Shown here: positions 18,159 through 27,934 of the stretch, in pieces
Numbering within the stretch: the stretch's first letter is position 1
Layout: each line of letters starts with the position of its first letter
Assembly: GCF_015864575.1 (NCBI RefSeq)
Contig: NZ_JADYWW010000001.1
Location: 1,883,719-1,947,718 of the forward strand
Length of the DNA stretch: 64,000 nucleotides
From: Salinibacterium sp. SWN248
GTDB taxonomy: Bacteria > Actinomycetota > Actinomycetes > Actinomycetales > Microbacteriaceae
Direction of reading: 5' to 3'
Notes under the pieces: model-generated
Told to the model about the DNA's origin: nothing
Seen by the model: only the letters and a program-made list of their open reading frames with translations
The model's database searches: none
Translations under genes and position numbers: made by a program

Positions 18159-19529
18159 CTAGAAAGCGCGAAGCTCCTCGGCTACCAAGAAAGCGAGTTC
18201 AAGCGACTGCATGTGGTTGAGTCGCGGGTCACACAGCGACTCGTAGCGAGTTGCGAGAGTAGCCTCATCGATCTGCTCCGAACCGCCCAGGCACTCCGTG
18301 ACATCGTCGCCGGTGAGCTCAATGTGGATACCGCCGGGGTAGGTTCCCGCAGCGCGGTGCGACTCAAAGAAGCCCTTGACCTCATCAACAACATCGTCAA
18401 AGCGACGTGTCTTGTAGCCAGTGGGTGTGGTGAGCCCGTTGCCGTGCATCGGGTCGGTGATCCACAGCGGCGTCGCGTCCATCTCCTTGATGGCCTCAAG
18501 CAGCGGCGGAAGCGCATCGCGAACCTTGCCAGCACCCATGCGGGTAATGAAGGTCAGACGGCCGGGCTCGCGCTCAGGGTCAAGCTTGTCGATGAGCTGC
18601 TTCATGGTCTCGGGCGTCGTAGTCGGACCGAGCTTGACGCCGATCGGGTTACGCAGTCGCGAGAAGTAGTCAATGTGAGCACCATCGAGGTCGCGCGTGC
18701 GCTCCCCGATCCACAAGAAGTGGGCGCTCGTGTTGTACGGCGTGCCAGTGCGCGAATCAATGCGCGTCATCGGACGCTCGTAGTCCATGAGGAGGCCCTC
18801 GTGACTCGAGTAGAACTCGGTGCGCTTGAGCTCATCGAAGTCAGCGCCTGCCGCCTCCATGAAGCGCACAGCCTTGTCGATCTCTTTAGCGAGACTTTCG
18901 TACTGGCGATTCGCCGGGTTAGCAGCGAAGCCCTTGTTCCACGAGTGCACCTGGCGAAGGTCAGCAAAGCCACCCTGCGTGAACGCACGGATAAGGTTCA
19001 GCGTCGAGGCTGCCGTGTGGTAACCCTCAACCAGACGGGCGGGGTCAGCAGTGCGAGACTCCGGCGTGAAGTCGTAACCATTGACGATGTCGCCGCGGTA
19101 GGCCGGCAACGTCACGTCGCCGCGCGTCTCAGAATCACTCGAGCGAGGCTTAGCAAACTGGCCAGCCATGCGGCCCATCTTCACGATGGGCTTCGAAGCG
19201 CCATACGTGAGGACAACAGCCATCTGCAGAATCGTTTTAACACGATCGCTGATCTGCTGCGCGGTCGCGCCTGCGAAAGTCTCGGCGCAGTCACCGCCTT
19301 GCAGCAAGAACGCCTCACCCTGAGCGGCGCGCGCGAGACGCGTACGCAGACGATCTACTTCGCCCGCGAAAACGAGGGGCGGCAGCGACGCAATCTTGCT
19401 GGAGGCTTCGCCTACGGCGTCGGCATCCGGCCATTGCGGCTGCTGCTTGATGGGGAGGGTGCGCCAGTTGTCTAGCCCCGCAAGCACGGCGGGATCAGCG
19501 AGCACGACTGGTTCTGACGGGTCGACCAC
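18159..19529 (-). CDS. aroG: 3-deoxy-7-phosphoheptulonate synthase, class II
   Basis: DAHP synthase joins phosphoenolpyruvate and erythrose 4-phosphate in the first step of the shikimate pathway. The 456 residues belong to the class II (plant/mycobacterial) type: FLLQGGDCAE with metal ligand Cys81, GRMAGQFAKPRSSD, FIWIGERT-like FLWIGERT, DPMHGN and C-terminal CDPRLN. The start is a GTG at 19529 with AAGGAAA upstream. Its place beside the kinase is as in Mycobacterium (pknL/aroG). No attenuator-like leader was seen. Confidence 0.96.
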   Translation of the reverse strand: MVDPSEPVVLADPAVLAGLDNWRTLPIKQQPQWPDADAVGEASSKIASLPPLVFAGEVDRLRTRLARAAQGEAFLLQGGDCAETFAGATAQQISDRVKTILQMAVVLTYGASKPIVKMGRMAGQFAKPRSSDSETRGDVTLPAYRGDIVNGYDFTPESRTADPARLVEGYHTAASTLNLIRAFTQGGFADLRQVHSWNKGFAANPANRQYESLAKEIDKAVRFMEAAGADFDELKRTEFYSSHEGLLMDYERPMTRIDSRTGTPYNTSAHFLWIGERTRDLDGAHIDYFSRLRNPIGVKLGPTTTPETMKQLIDKLDPEREPGRLTFITRMGAGKVRDALPPLLEAIKEMDATPLWITDPMHGNGLTTPTGYKTRRFDDVVDEVKGFFESHRAAGTYPGGIHIELTGDDVTECLGGSEQIDEATLATRYESLCDPRLNHMQSLELAFLVAEELRAF

Positions 19530-19670
19530 GAGGAGTTTCCTTCATACAATTACTGCGAAAATGAACGGGTTTGTGACCCACTACGAGCCTACCGGCACAA
19601 GTGGGTGCTGAGTGTCACCGTTACGGCACCGCTCCACGGCGAGGTGTTGCAGCGCATAACCGACCGGCTG

Positions 19671-20354
19671 CTACCGACGAGCGGCGCGATCCTTCACTGA
19701 TGTTGCGTAGACATCGACGTACTCTTGACCGCTGATGCGGTTGAGTTCATACATGATCTCGTCAGTAATCGAACGAAGGATGAACCGGTCACCCTCCATC
19801 CCTTCGAAACGGCTGAAGTCGAGGGGCTCACCGAACACAATTCCGATGCGGCCCATACGAGGGATCTTCGTGCCGATCGGCATCACTTTTTCGGTGTCGA
19901 TCATGGCGACGGGAACAACAGGCACGTGGCCTTCAAGAATCATGCGTGCGACGCCGGTGCGGCCGCGATACATCTTTCCGTCGGGGCTGCGCGTTCCCTC
20001 GGGATAGATGCCGAGCACCTCTCCGCGAGCCAAAACGGCCAAGCCCGTGTTCAAGGATGCTTCCGATGCTTTTCCACCGGAACGGTCGATCGGCAACATG
20101 CCCGTGCCATTGAAGAAGGCACGCGAGAGCCAGCCCTTGATGCCACGGCCAGTGAAATAGTCACTCTTGGCGAGAAAGAAGATGCGGCGGTCCATGATGA
20201 GCGGCAAGAACACCGAGTCGATGAACGACAGATGATTGCTAGCCAGAATGACGCCACCCTTGCGCGGGACGTTCTCCAGACCGGAAACCCACGGACGGAA
20301 GACGGTCTTCAAAATGGGACCGGCAACCAGATTCTTCATAAACCAATAGAACAT
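19671..20354 (-). CDS. plsC: 1-acyl-sn-glycerol-3-phosphate acyltransferase (PlsC family)
   Basis: This membrane-associated enzyme acylates lysophosphatidic acid to phosphatidic acid. The 227-residue protein has the catalytic NHLSFID motif (His41/Asp46), FFLAKSDYF, the substrate-binding EGTRSPDGKMYRG motif and VPVVPVAM. The ATG at 20354 follows GAGGTGCC. It corresponds in position to mycobacterial Rv2182c and is divergent from the acyl-CoA synthetase gene, which could supply its acyl donor. Confidence 0.92.
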   Translation of the reverse strand: MFYWFMKNLVAGPILKTVFRPWVSGLENVPRKGGVILASNHLSFIDSVFLPLIMDRRIFFLAKSDYFTGRGIKGWLSRAFFNGTGMLPIDRSGGKASEASLNTGLAVLARGEVLGIYPEGTRSPDGKMYRGRTGVARMILEGHVPVVPVAMIDTEKVMPIGTKIPRMGRIGIVFGEPLDFSRFEGMEGDRFILRSITDEIMYELNRISGQEYVDVYATSVKDRAARR

Positions 20355-20454
20355 GGCACCTCAATTCCTCGTCGCGGGACTCCCCACTCTACCGTTTGCC
20401 GGAACGTACCCCACAAACAGGTGCAAATTTTCTCCCGCGCCAATGCGCACGTGG

Positions 20455-20473
20455 TTAGGCGTGCCTGACCTCG
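20455..20473. promoter_or_regulatory. DtxR/IdeR-like box upstream of the acyl-CoA synthetase gene
   Basis: TTAGGC-GT-GCCTGA forms a near-perfect dyad. By hand alignment the 19-mer starting at 20455 matches the DtxR/IdeR consensus at 13 of 19 positions. It sits just before a possible -10 box TAGAGT (20475-20480). Iron control is inferred. Confidence 0.35.
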
Positions 20474-20515
20474 CTAGAGTGGAGTAGACCACCTACCGGT
20501 GCCAAAGGAGTTGCC

Positions 20516-22339
20516 GTGAAACAGTTTGATGTACCAGCCCTAGTTGAGGCTGACCCGGAAGCAAACGCCACCGATCTTTTGATGGATCGCGTTGCGGCCA
20601 CACCCAATAACGCGTTGTTCTCGCTCCCCACCGCCAATGGCGGCTGGAGCGATGTGACTTCGTCAGAGTTTCTTACCCAAGTGAAAGCCCTGGCCAAGGG
20701 ACTCGTCGCTGCTGGCATTGAGCCCGGCGACAAAATTGGCCTCATGTGCAAGACCCGCTATGAGTGGACGCTCATTGACTTCGCGACTTGGTTTGCGGGC
20801 GCAGTGCTCGTGCCAATTTACGAGACCAGCTCGCCCAGCCAGATTCTGTGGAACATCACGGACTCCGGCGCAACAGGGATGATCACGGAAACGCCCGATC
20901 ACTTCGCGCGCTTCGACGAGATTCGTGCCGACGTGCCGGACATCGCCAATCTGTGGCAGATCGATTTGGGAGACCTCGACAAACTCGCCAAGTCGGGTAC
21001 CGACGTTAGTGACGACGAGATCGAACGTCGCCGCAATCTGGCCAAGGGCTCCGATCTCGCGACGCTGATCTACACCTCGGGAACTACTGGAAAGCCCAAG
21101 GGCTGCATCATCACGCACTCCAACTTTGTTGAGCTGTGCCGCAACTCGCAAAAGGCGATCCCCGAGGTCGTCAACCCCGATTCGAGCACGCTGCTCTTTA
21201 TTACGACAGCGCACATCTTTGCTCGCTTCATCTCGATCCTCTGCGTCCACGGCGGCGTCAAGGTCGGCCACCAGCCTGACACCAAGTTGCTGCTGCCCTC
21301 GATGGCGTCGTTCAAGCCGACGTTCCTCCTGGCTGTGCCGCGGGTATTCGAAAAGGTCTACAACTCTTCCGAGCAGAAGGCCGAAGCTGGCGGCAAGGGC
21401 AAGATCTTCCGCAAGGCTGCCGATGTCGCGATCGCACACTCGAAGGCACTCGATGAGGGACACGTGCCTCTGGGTCTCAAGATCCAATTCGCTGTCTTCG
21501 ACCGTCTCGTGCTCTCCAAGATTCGCGCAGCACTCGGCGGGCGCGTCAAGTACGCGGTCTCCGGATCCGCGCCTCTCGGATTGCGTCTCGGTCACTTCTA
21601 CCGCAGCCTCGGCCTCACGATCCTCGAGGGTTATGGGCTCACCGAGACCACCGCGCCGATTTCGGTGAACAAGCCGTCGAACTTCAAAATCGGCAAGGTC
21701 GGCCCGCCGCTCCCCGGCGTTTCGGTGCGGATTGCCGAAGACGGCGAGATTCAGGCCAAGGGCGTGTGCGTCTTCGAGGGGTACTGGAACAACCAGGCTG
21801 CCACCGACGACGTCTTTGAAGACGGCTGGTTCAAGACCGGAGACATCGGTCAGTTCGACGAAGATGGATACCTCGAGATCACCGGTCGCAAGAAGGAAAT
21901 CATTGTGACCGCCGGAGGTAAGAACGTTGCTCCCGCAGCACTCGAAGACCCCATCCGCGCAAACCCGATCATCGGCCAGGTAATCGTCGTGGGTGAACAG
22001 CGTCCGTTCATTTCGGCCCTTGTCACTCTTGATGAAGAAATGCTGCCCGTGTGGCTCGCCAACAATGGGCTCGACGCAACCTGGACGTTGGAGCAGGCGG
22101 CGAAAAATCCCGCCGTCCTCGCCGAAGTCCAGCGTGCGATCGACGTGGGAAACTCCCGCGTCTCTCGTGCCGAGTCGATTCGTAAGTTCCACATCCTCGA
22201 TGCGGACCTCACCGAGGAGAGCGGTCACCTGACGCCCAAGATGAGCATCAAGCGCAATGTGATTCTGGCTGACTTCGCCGATGTGATCGAGTCACTGTAC
22301 TCAAACTCGCCGGCGACAGAAGGAATCTCACTGAAGTAG
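20516..22339 (+). CDS. Long-chain fatty acid--CoA ligase (FadD15-like)
   Basis: This ATP-dependent ligase activates fatty acids to acyl-CoA via acyl-AMP. The 607 residues show the AMP-binding loop YTSGTTGKPKG (186-196), ILEGYGLTETTAP in the middle, and the C-terminal hinge DGWFKTGDIGQFDEDGYLEITGRKKEIIVTAGGKN. The length and full-length similarity fit the AMP-forming FadD15 type. The GTG start at 20516 follows AAAGGAG. In Mycobacterium fadD15 also lies a few genes from plsC and aroG. Confidence 0.93.
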   Translation: MKQFDVPALVEADPEANATDLLMDRVAATPNNALFSLPTANGGWSDVTSSEFLTQVKALAKGLVAAGIEPGDKIGLMCKTRYEWTLIDFATWFAGAVLVPIYETSSPSQILWNITDSGATGMITETPDHFARFDEIRADVPDIANLWQIDLGDLDKLAKSGTDVSDDEIERRRNLAKGSDLATLIYTSGTTGKPKGCIITHSNFVELCRNSQKAIPEVVNPDSSTLLFITTAHIFARFISILCVHGGVKVGHQPDTKLLLPSMASFKPTFLLAVPRVFEKVYNSSEQKAEAGGKGKIFRKAADVAIAHSKALDEGHVPLGLKIQFAVFDRLVLSKIRAALGGRVKYAVSGSAPLGLRLGHFYRSLGLTILEGYGLTETTAPISVNKPSNFKIGKVGPPLPGVSVRIAEDGEIQAKGVCVFEGYWNNQAATDDVFEDGWFKTGDIGQFDEDGYLEITGRKKEIIVTAGGKNVAPAALEDPIRANPIIGQVIVVGEQRPFISALVTLDEEMLPVWLANNGLDATWTLEQAAKNPAVLAEVQRAIDVGNSRVSRAESIRKFHILDADLTEESGHLTPKMSIKRNVILADFADVIESLYSNSPATEGISLK

Positions 22340-22353
22340 CACGACAAACGTTG

Positions 22354-22389
22354 AAGGCCCCGTCATACGCAAGTATGGCGGGGCCTTTG
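22354..22389 (+). terminator. Rho-independent terminator of the acyl-CoA synthetase gene
   Basis: A 15-bp stem (AAGGCCCCG then CATAC paired with its mirror) closed by a GCAA tetraloop and followed by TTTGT lies 14 bases after the stop codon. Confidence 0.88.
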
Positions 22390-22478
22390 TCGCGTAGATC
22401 CCCCACAGCATGCGCTAGCGGGCGCACTCGATTACACGCCCTTTCTCGAAGCGAGAGGGCGCGTGACGCGGGCGAGGT

Positions 22479-22970
22479 TTAGTACCAGGGTGCCTGACGG
22501 ATGGCGCGCATCGCTTCGCGCTTAGCCTCAGGTTCGAGGCCCTCGATATACAAATGGCCATCGAGATGATCGGTCTCGTGTTGCAGCGCCTGAGCCATAA
22601 GCCCTTCGCCGCTGAGCTCAACAGGCTCGCCCGCGAGATTGACTCCGGTCACTCTGGCGAAGGGATAGCGGCGACGCAGGAAATAGAACCCGGGCACAGA
22701 CAAGCAGCCCTCATCCACCAGCTCCGACTCCCCCGAGACTTCGGCAAGCACCGGGTTGATGATGTAGCCGATATCGCGATCGATGTTGTAGCTGAATGCA
22801 CGCAAGCCGACGCCGATTTGGTTAGCGGCGAGCCCGGCGCGGCCGGGCAGCTTGACCGTCTCAATGAGGTCGTCGATGAGCGCAGCGGCACGGGCATCAC
22901 CGATAACAATGGGATCGCATGCTGAGCGAAGGACGGGATCGCCAAACAGGCGAATCTCACGAACAGCCAT
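22479..22970 (-). CDS. def: Peptide deformylase
   Basis: Peptide deformylase removes the N-formyl group from new proteins using a bound metal. The 163 residues from the ATG at 22970 contain all three family motifs: GLAANQIG (motif 1), EGCLSVPG with the metal-binding Cys (motif 2), and QHETDHLDG with the HExxD metal/catalytic residues (motif 3). An in-frame TTG at 23012 would give a 14-residue extension overlapping the upstream gene and is less likely. It is 4 bases downstream of the MinD-like gene. Confidence 0.93.
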   Translation of the reverse strand: MAVREIRLFGDPVLRSACDPIVIGDARAAALIDDLIETVKLPGRAGLAANQIGVGLRAFSYNIDRDIGYIINPVLAEVSGESELVDEGCLSVPGFYFLRRRYPFARVTGVNLAGEPVELSGEGLMAQALQHETDHLDGHLYIEGLEPEAKREAMRAIRQAPWY

Positions 22971-22974
22971 AGTG

Positions 22975-24300
22975 TCAGTTAGCCCGAACTGCGGGAAGAC
23001 CGTCCATGACAACCGCCGCGAGTTCGCGAGCAGCAGCCTTGGTCAACCGGTTGAGGTCACGGTAGTGAACGACCGATCCCGTAGCCAAGCTGGGGTCGTA
23101 GGGCACGCGAACGATCTCACGAACGCGCGACTTGAAGTGAGCCTCGATCTCCTCAAGCTTCACCAAGTTGGTGCCCTGAGTGGCGGTGTTGATAGCCACG
23201 ACAGCGTTCTTGACGAGATCTTCGTGCCCATTGGATTCGAGCCACGTGAGAGTCTCTGATGCGAGACGCGCTTCGTCGACGCTGCCACCGGAAACGATGA
23301 CAATCGAGTCAGCACGCTGCAGCGTTGCCCGCATAACCGAGTGAACAATTCCGGTTCCACAGTCAGTGATGGCGACCGAATAGAAACGTTCGGCCATATC
23401 GGCAACGACGTTGTAGTCGTTTTCGTCAAACGCCTCTGACACGTGCGGGTCAGTGTCGGAGGCCAACACGTCGAGACGAGTCTCGTCACGAGACACCACT
23501 GTTTGGAATTCGCTAAACGTGTGGAGCGACTCCGCACGCATCACGACATCGCGAACCGTTGCACGGGTTTGCTTATCGATTCGCTCGGCAAGCGTTCCGC
23601 GGTCGGGGTTGGCGTCGATCGCAATAATGCGGTCCTCGCGGGTATCTGCCAACGCCATTCCAAGAAGGGCTGTGATGGTGGTCTTACCCACCCCGCCCTT
23701 GCGGGTGAGAACAGGGACGAAACGCGTTCCACCGACGAAAGTCTTGGTAACACGAGCCTCAAGAGCCTTGCGCTCTTTCACGCGGTACGAATCGCCGAGG
23801 TTCACAAGATGGAACGTCGCAGCGTAAACGAGTTCTTGGAAGAATCCCTCGGGTGCTGCGGTGCGATTCTTCTTGCCAGGCTTGATGAGGCGCTCAGCGG
23901 TCAGCATGGTCGCCGTCTCTGGCGTCGTCGCGCGAACCTCGGTGCGCTGGCGACCGCGACGAGTCGTCGGGCGGTCTGCCGGTGGCAGCTCCGGAATAAC
24001 GGCCACCTCGGGCACGGACTCGGGCGGGATAGTCACGACCGACTCCGGCGCAAACGTAATTGTGGTGGTTGCCATGGTTGCGACATCCACTTGATGAGCG
24101 TTGACAGCAACATCGTCGATCGCCACGGCAGCTTCATGCTCGGGCGTCTCGCGAACAGCGACCGGCAGCGAGAGCGTGAACGTCACGTTATCGGGGTTCG
24201 GAGCCTGCTCGACTGTCGACTCCTTCGCATCGTGATCGGTCGACGTATCGCGCTCGTCGACGGACGGCTGCACATCAGGTTCATTGCGCTTCGTAGTCAC
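22975..24300 (-). CDS. MinD/ParA-like ATPase with long disordered N-terminus
   Basis: The 441-residue protein has an acidic, low-complexity N-terminal half (about residues 1-130) with an RRGRQR patch, then a deviant-Walker P-loop domain: PVLTRKGGVGKTTITALLG, IIAIDANPDRGTLAERI and a Walker B-like SVAITDCGTG. Such MinD-like proteins in actinobacteria occur in type VII secretion and polar placement systems, but nothing around it points to either. The GTG at 24300 is chosen because GGAGGGG lies nine bases upstream. Likely cotranscribed with def. Confidence 0.8.
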   Translation of the reverse strand: MTTKRNEPDVQPSVDERDTSTDHDAKESTVEQAPNPDNVTFTLSLPVAVRETPEHEAAVAIDDVAVNAHQVDVATMATTTITFAPESVVTIPPESVPEVAVIPELPPADRPTTRRGRQRTEVRATTPETATMLTAERLIKPGKKNRTAAPEGFFQELVYAATFHLVNLGDSYRVKERKALEARVTKTFVGGTRFVPVLTRKGGVGKTTITALLGMALADTREDRIIAIDANPDRGTLAERIDKQTRATVRDVVMRAESLHTFSEFQTVVSRDETRLDVLASDTDPHVSEAFDENDYNVVADMAERFYSVAITDCGTGIVHSVMRATLQRADSIVIVSGGSVDEARLASETLTWLESNGHEDLVKNAVVAINTATQGTNLVKLEEIEAHFKSRVREIVRVPYDPSLATGSVVHYRDLNRLTKAAARELAAVVMDGLPAVRAN

Positions 24301-24408
24301 GTATCGATCCCCTCCAGAAAGCAAACACACCACTTTACCGCGTTAACGAGCGAGACGTGACCGATGTGCTTACAACGATCACGTCCCTACCCTACAAACT
24401 TCTGCGGA

Positions 24409-27400
24409 TTAGCTGGGTTCGATTTCCACAAGCAAGTCGCCGCCGTCTACCTGCTGCGTCTTCGGAATGGCCAATCGCTTGACCGTTCCGGCAACGGATG
24501 CCGTGATTGCGGCTTCCATCTTCATCGCTTCGATCGAAGCCACAGTGTCGCCAACGGCAACGGTTGCGCCCTCTTCTACCTGCAACGTGACGACACCGGA
24601 GAACGGTGCCGCGACGTGTCCAGGCTTAGACGCATCAGCCTTCTCAGCCGCGGTCGAGTCGACCTTGATGCTCTGATCGCGAATGAACACCGGACGCAAC
24701 TGGCCATTAAGGGTCGCCATTACTGTGCGCATACCCTTCTCGTCAGCTTCACCGATCGCTTCGAGACCGACGAACAATTGCACGCCCTTCTCGATCTCGA
24801 CAACGTGCTCGTGACCCTGCTGGATGCCGTAGAGGTAATCCTTGCTATCGAGGGCCGACAAGTCGCCATAGGTTTCGCGCGCCGTCTCAAAGATCTGGGT
24901 GGGCCCAGCGAACAGCAACCGGTTGAGCGCTGAGCGTCGTTCCTGAGGTTCACCATCGAGCGCGGCCTGATCGTCAGCACTGATTTCCTCAATGCCGATC
25001 TTGACGTTGCGCCCCTTCAGCACCTTCGAGCGGAAGGGCTCAGGCCAGCCACCGGGCAGTTCGCCCAACTCGCCAGCCATGAAGCCAATCACCGAATCAG
25101 GGATGTCGTACTTGTCGGGGTTCTCTTCGAAGTCAGCAGGATCGGCGTGCGCCGCTGCTAGAGCCAGCGCAAGGTCACCGACGACCTTCGACGACGGGGT
25201 GACCTTCGGCGGACGGCCGAGCATCTTGTTGGCCGCAGCGTAAAGGTTCTCGATTGTCTCGAACTGGTCAGCGAGACCCAGCGCAATCGCTTGCTGACGC
25301 AGGTTCGACAGTTGACCACCAGGAATTTCGTGGTGGTAGACCCGCCCTGTCGGACCGGGAAGGCCCGATTCGAACGGCGCGTAGGCGTGACGCACTGCCT
25401 CCCAGTAGGGCTCAAGATCGGAGACGGCGTCAAGCGAGATGCCCGTGTCGCGTTCGGTGTGGGCGAGAGCCGCGACCAAAGCCGACATGGATGGCTGGCT
25501 TGTCGTTCCTGCCATGGGAGCGCTCGCGACATCCACTGCGTCTGCGCCGGCACGGGATGCCGCCAGCAGGGTAGCCAGTTGGCCGCCTGCCGTGTCGTGA
25601 GTGTGAACGTGCACCGGAGCATCGAAACGCTCACGCAAGGCCGTTACAAGCTTCTCAGCGGCTTCCGCCCGCAAGAGACCAGCCATGTCCTTGATCGCGA
25701 GCACATGGGCGCCGCTCTCCATGATCTGGTCGGCAAGCGTGAGGTAGTAGTCGAGCGTGTAGAGATCCTCATTCGGGTCAAGCAAGTCACCCGTGTAGCA
25801 GAGGGCAACTTCAGCAACAGCAGTGCCCGTGTTCAGCACAGCATCGATCGCCGGTCGCATCTGCGAAACATCGTTGAGCGCGTCAAAGATGCGGAAGATA
25901 TCGACACCGGTATCGGCGGCCTCACGTACGAAGGCATCCGTAACTTCGGTCGGATACGGCGTGTAGCCAACCGTATTGCGACCGCGCAACAGCATCTGGA
26001 TCGCCACGTTCGGCAGAGCTTCGCGCATGGACGCGAGACGCTCCCACGGGTCTTCAGCGAGGAAGCGCAGAGCCACGTCATACGTTGCTCCACCCCATGC
26101 TTCGACCGAGAGCAATTCTGGCGTCATACGAGCTACGTGTGGCATTACCGCGACAAGGTCACGAGTACGCACTCGAGTGGCGAGCAACGACTGGTGGGCG
26201 TCGCGGAAAGTGGTTTCGGTCACGGCAAGCGACTTCTGCTCGCGGAGAGCCGAGGCGAACCCGGCCGGGCCGAGCTCCAACAAACGCTGACGCGACCCCG
26301 CCGGAGCTTCTACCGAAAGATCGACCTCGGGCAGCTTCAATTGCGGGCTGATGATGCCAGCGCCATCGCCATTGGGCTGGTTGACCGTCACATCGGCCAA
26401 CCACGTGAGGATCTTTGTTCCGCGGTCCTTGGAGCGATGCGAGTTGACGAGCCACGGGCGCTCGTCAATGAACGCGGTGCTCAAATCGCCCGCAATGAAC
26501 TCGGGGTCATCGAGCACACCCTGAAGGAACGGGATGTTCGTGGTCACTCCGCGAAGGCGGAACTCAGCGAGTCCACGGCGGGCGCGACGCACAGCCGACG
26601 CGAAGTCGCGTCCACGGCACGTCATCTTGACGAGCATCGAGTCGAAGTGCGGAGAAATCTGTGAACCAGCAGAAACCGTTCCACCATCCAGACGGATGCC
26701 GGCACCGCCAGGCGAGCGGTAGGTCGTGATTTTGCCGGTGTCGGGTCGGAACCCGCTGGCCGGGTCTTCGGTCGTGATGCGGCACTGCAGCGCCGCTCCA
26801 CGCAGCTTGAGCTCGTCTTGACGCAGCCCCAGCTCGTCGAGGGACTCCCCAAACGCGATTCGCATCTGCGATTGCACGAGGTCAACATCGGTGACTTCTT
26901 CGGTCACCGTGTGCTCAACCTGGATGCGCGGGTTCATCTCGATGAAGACGTGCTCGCCCTTGCGCTCCCCCGCCGTGTCGAGCAAGAACTCGACTGTGCC
27001 GGCGTTGACGTAGTCAATTGACTTCGCAAAAGCGATCGCATCGCGGTACATCGCTTGACGCGTGTCTTCGTCGAGGTTTGGTGCCGGTGCGATCTCGACA
27101 ACCTTCTGGTGACGACGTTGAACCGAGCAGTCGCGCTCGAACAAGTGGATGGTGCCGCCATGGGCATCAGCGAGAATTTGGACTTCGATGTGGCGAGGGC
27201 GAACAACCGCCTGCTCAACAAACATCGTGGGGTCACCGAAAGCGCTGTCAGCTTCACGCATTGCCTCTTCGAGGGCGCCGCGCAAATCTTCCTTCTTCTC
27301 GACACGGCGCATACCGCGCCCTCCGCCGCCGGCTACAGCCTTGGCGAAGACCGGGAAACCAATCTCGTTGGCACCCGCGATGAGTTCATCGAGATCGGTG

Positions 27401-27813
27401 CTGGCCGGAGTGGACTTGAGAACGGGAACTCCCGCTGCAATTGCGTGTTCCTTGGCCGTGACCTTGTTGCCGGCCATCTCGAGCACCCGGGTTGGCGGTC
27501 CGATGAAAGTGATTCCCGCTTCCGCCGCAGCGCGAGCGAGGTCAGGATTCTCCGAGAGAAAGCCGTAACCGGGGTAGATCGCGTCAGCGCCGGATTCTTT
27601 GGCGACGCGAATAATCTCCGAAACATCGAGGTATGCGCGGACAGGATGCCCCTCCTCACCGATCTGGTACGCCTCATCAGCTTTCAGACGATGAACCGAA
27701 TTTCGGTCTTCGTAAGGGAAAACGGCCACAGTTCTTGCCCCGAGCTCGACAGCCGCACGCATTGCGCGGATAGCAATCTCACCTCGGTTGGCAACGAGAA
27801 TCTTCTTAAACAT
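24409..27813 (-). CDS. pyc: Pyruvate carboxylase
   Basis: This single-chain biotin enzyme carboxylates pyruvate to oxaloacetate. The 1134 residues hold a biotin carboxylase domain (about 1-450, starting KKILVANRGEIAIR, with GGGGRGMR ATP loop), a carboxyltransferase domain (about 530-830, beginning near ETTFRDAHQSLLATRVRT and with a metal-site HTHDT), the PC central domain, and a C-terminal biotinyl domain with the lysine of AMKM. The ATG at 27813 follows GGAAGGA. Full length, no gaps seen. It is divergent from the ParA gene. Confidence 0.97.
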   Translation of the reverse strand: MFKKILVANRGEIAIRAMRAAVELGARTVAVFPYEDRNSVHRLKADEAYQIGEEGHPVRAYLDVSEIIRVAKESGADAIYPGYGFLSENPDLARAAAEAGITFIGPPTRVLEMAGNKVTAKEHAIAAGVPVLKSTPASTDLDELIAGANEIGFPVFAKAVAGGGGRGMRRVEKKEDLRGALEEAMREADSAFGDPTMFVEQAVVRPRHIEVQILADAHGGTIHLFERDCSVQRRHQKVVEIAPAPNLDEDTRQAMYRDAIAFAKSIDYVNAGTVEFLLDTAGERKGEHVFIEMNPRIQVEHTVTEEVTDVDLVQSQMRIAFGESLDELGLRQDELKLRGAALQCRITTEDPASGFRPDTGKITTYRSPGGAGIRLDGGTVSAGSQISPHFDSMLVKMTCRGRDFASAVRRARRGLAEFRLRGVTTNIPFLQGVLDDPEFIAGDLSTAFIDERPWLVNSHRSKDRGTKILTWLADVTVNQPNGDGAGIISPQLKLPEVDLSVEAPAGSRQRLLELGPAGFASALREQKSLAVTETTFRDAHQSLLATRVRTRDLVAVMPHVARMTPELLSVEAWGGATYDVALRFLAEDPWERLASMREALPNVAIQMLLRGRNTVGYTPYPTEVTDAFVREAADTGVDIFRIFDALNDVSQMRPAIDAVLNTGTAVAEVALCYTGDLLDPNEDLYTLDYYLTLADQIMESGAHVLAIKDMAGLLRAEAAEKLVTALRERFDAPVHVHTHDTAGGQLATLLAASRAGADAVDVASAPMAGTTSQPSMSALVAALAHTERDTGISLDAVSDLEPYWEAVRHAYAPFESGLPGPTGRVYHHEIPGGQLSNLRQQAIALGLADQFETIENLYAAANKMLGRPPKVTPSSKVVGDLALALAAAHADPADFEENPDKYDIPDSVIGFMAGELGELPGGWPEPFRSKVLKGRNVKIGIEEISADDQAALDGEPQERRSALNRLLFAGPTQIFETARETYGDLSALDSKDYLYGIQQGHEHVVEIEKGVQLFVGLEAIGEADEKGMRTVMATLNGQLRPVFIRDQSIKVDSTAAEKADASKPGHVAAPFSGVVTLQVEEGATVAVGDTVASIEAMKMEAAITASVAGTVKRLAIPKTQQVDGGDLLVEIEPS

Positions 27814-27934
27814 TCGGTCCTTCCTGACAAAAACCAAGCCTAGAGTGATTGAACTCTGGCAGTTTCCTCAAGGGTGCGCAAAAGTTGGCGGTGTTTTAGG
27901 TTTCTTAACAGTAGTGAAGGTATCGTCGTTACTC

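Noticed and set aside
18129-19475. 448-codon open frame on the plus strand opposite DAHP synthase
   Set aside because: It is the antisense shadow of aroG, which has all class II DAHP synthase motifs; the shadow product has no recognisable domain.
20663-22228. 521-codon open frame on the minus strand
   Set aside because: Antisense shadow of the acyl-CoA synthetase gene; no family features.
25291-26664. 457-codon plus-strand frame over pyc
   Set aside because: Shadow of pyruvate carboxylase caused by GC-rich third positions.
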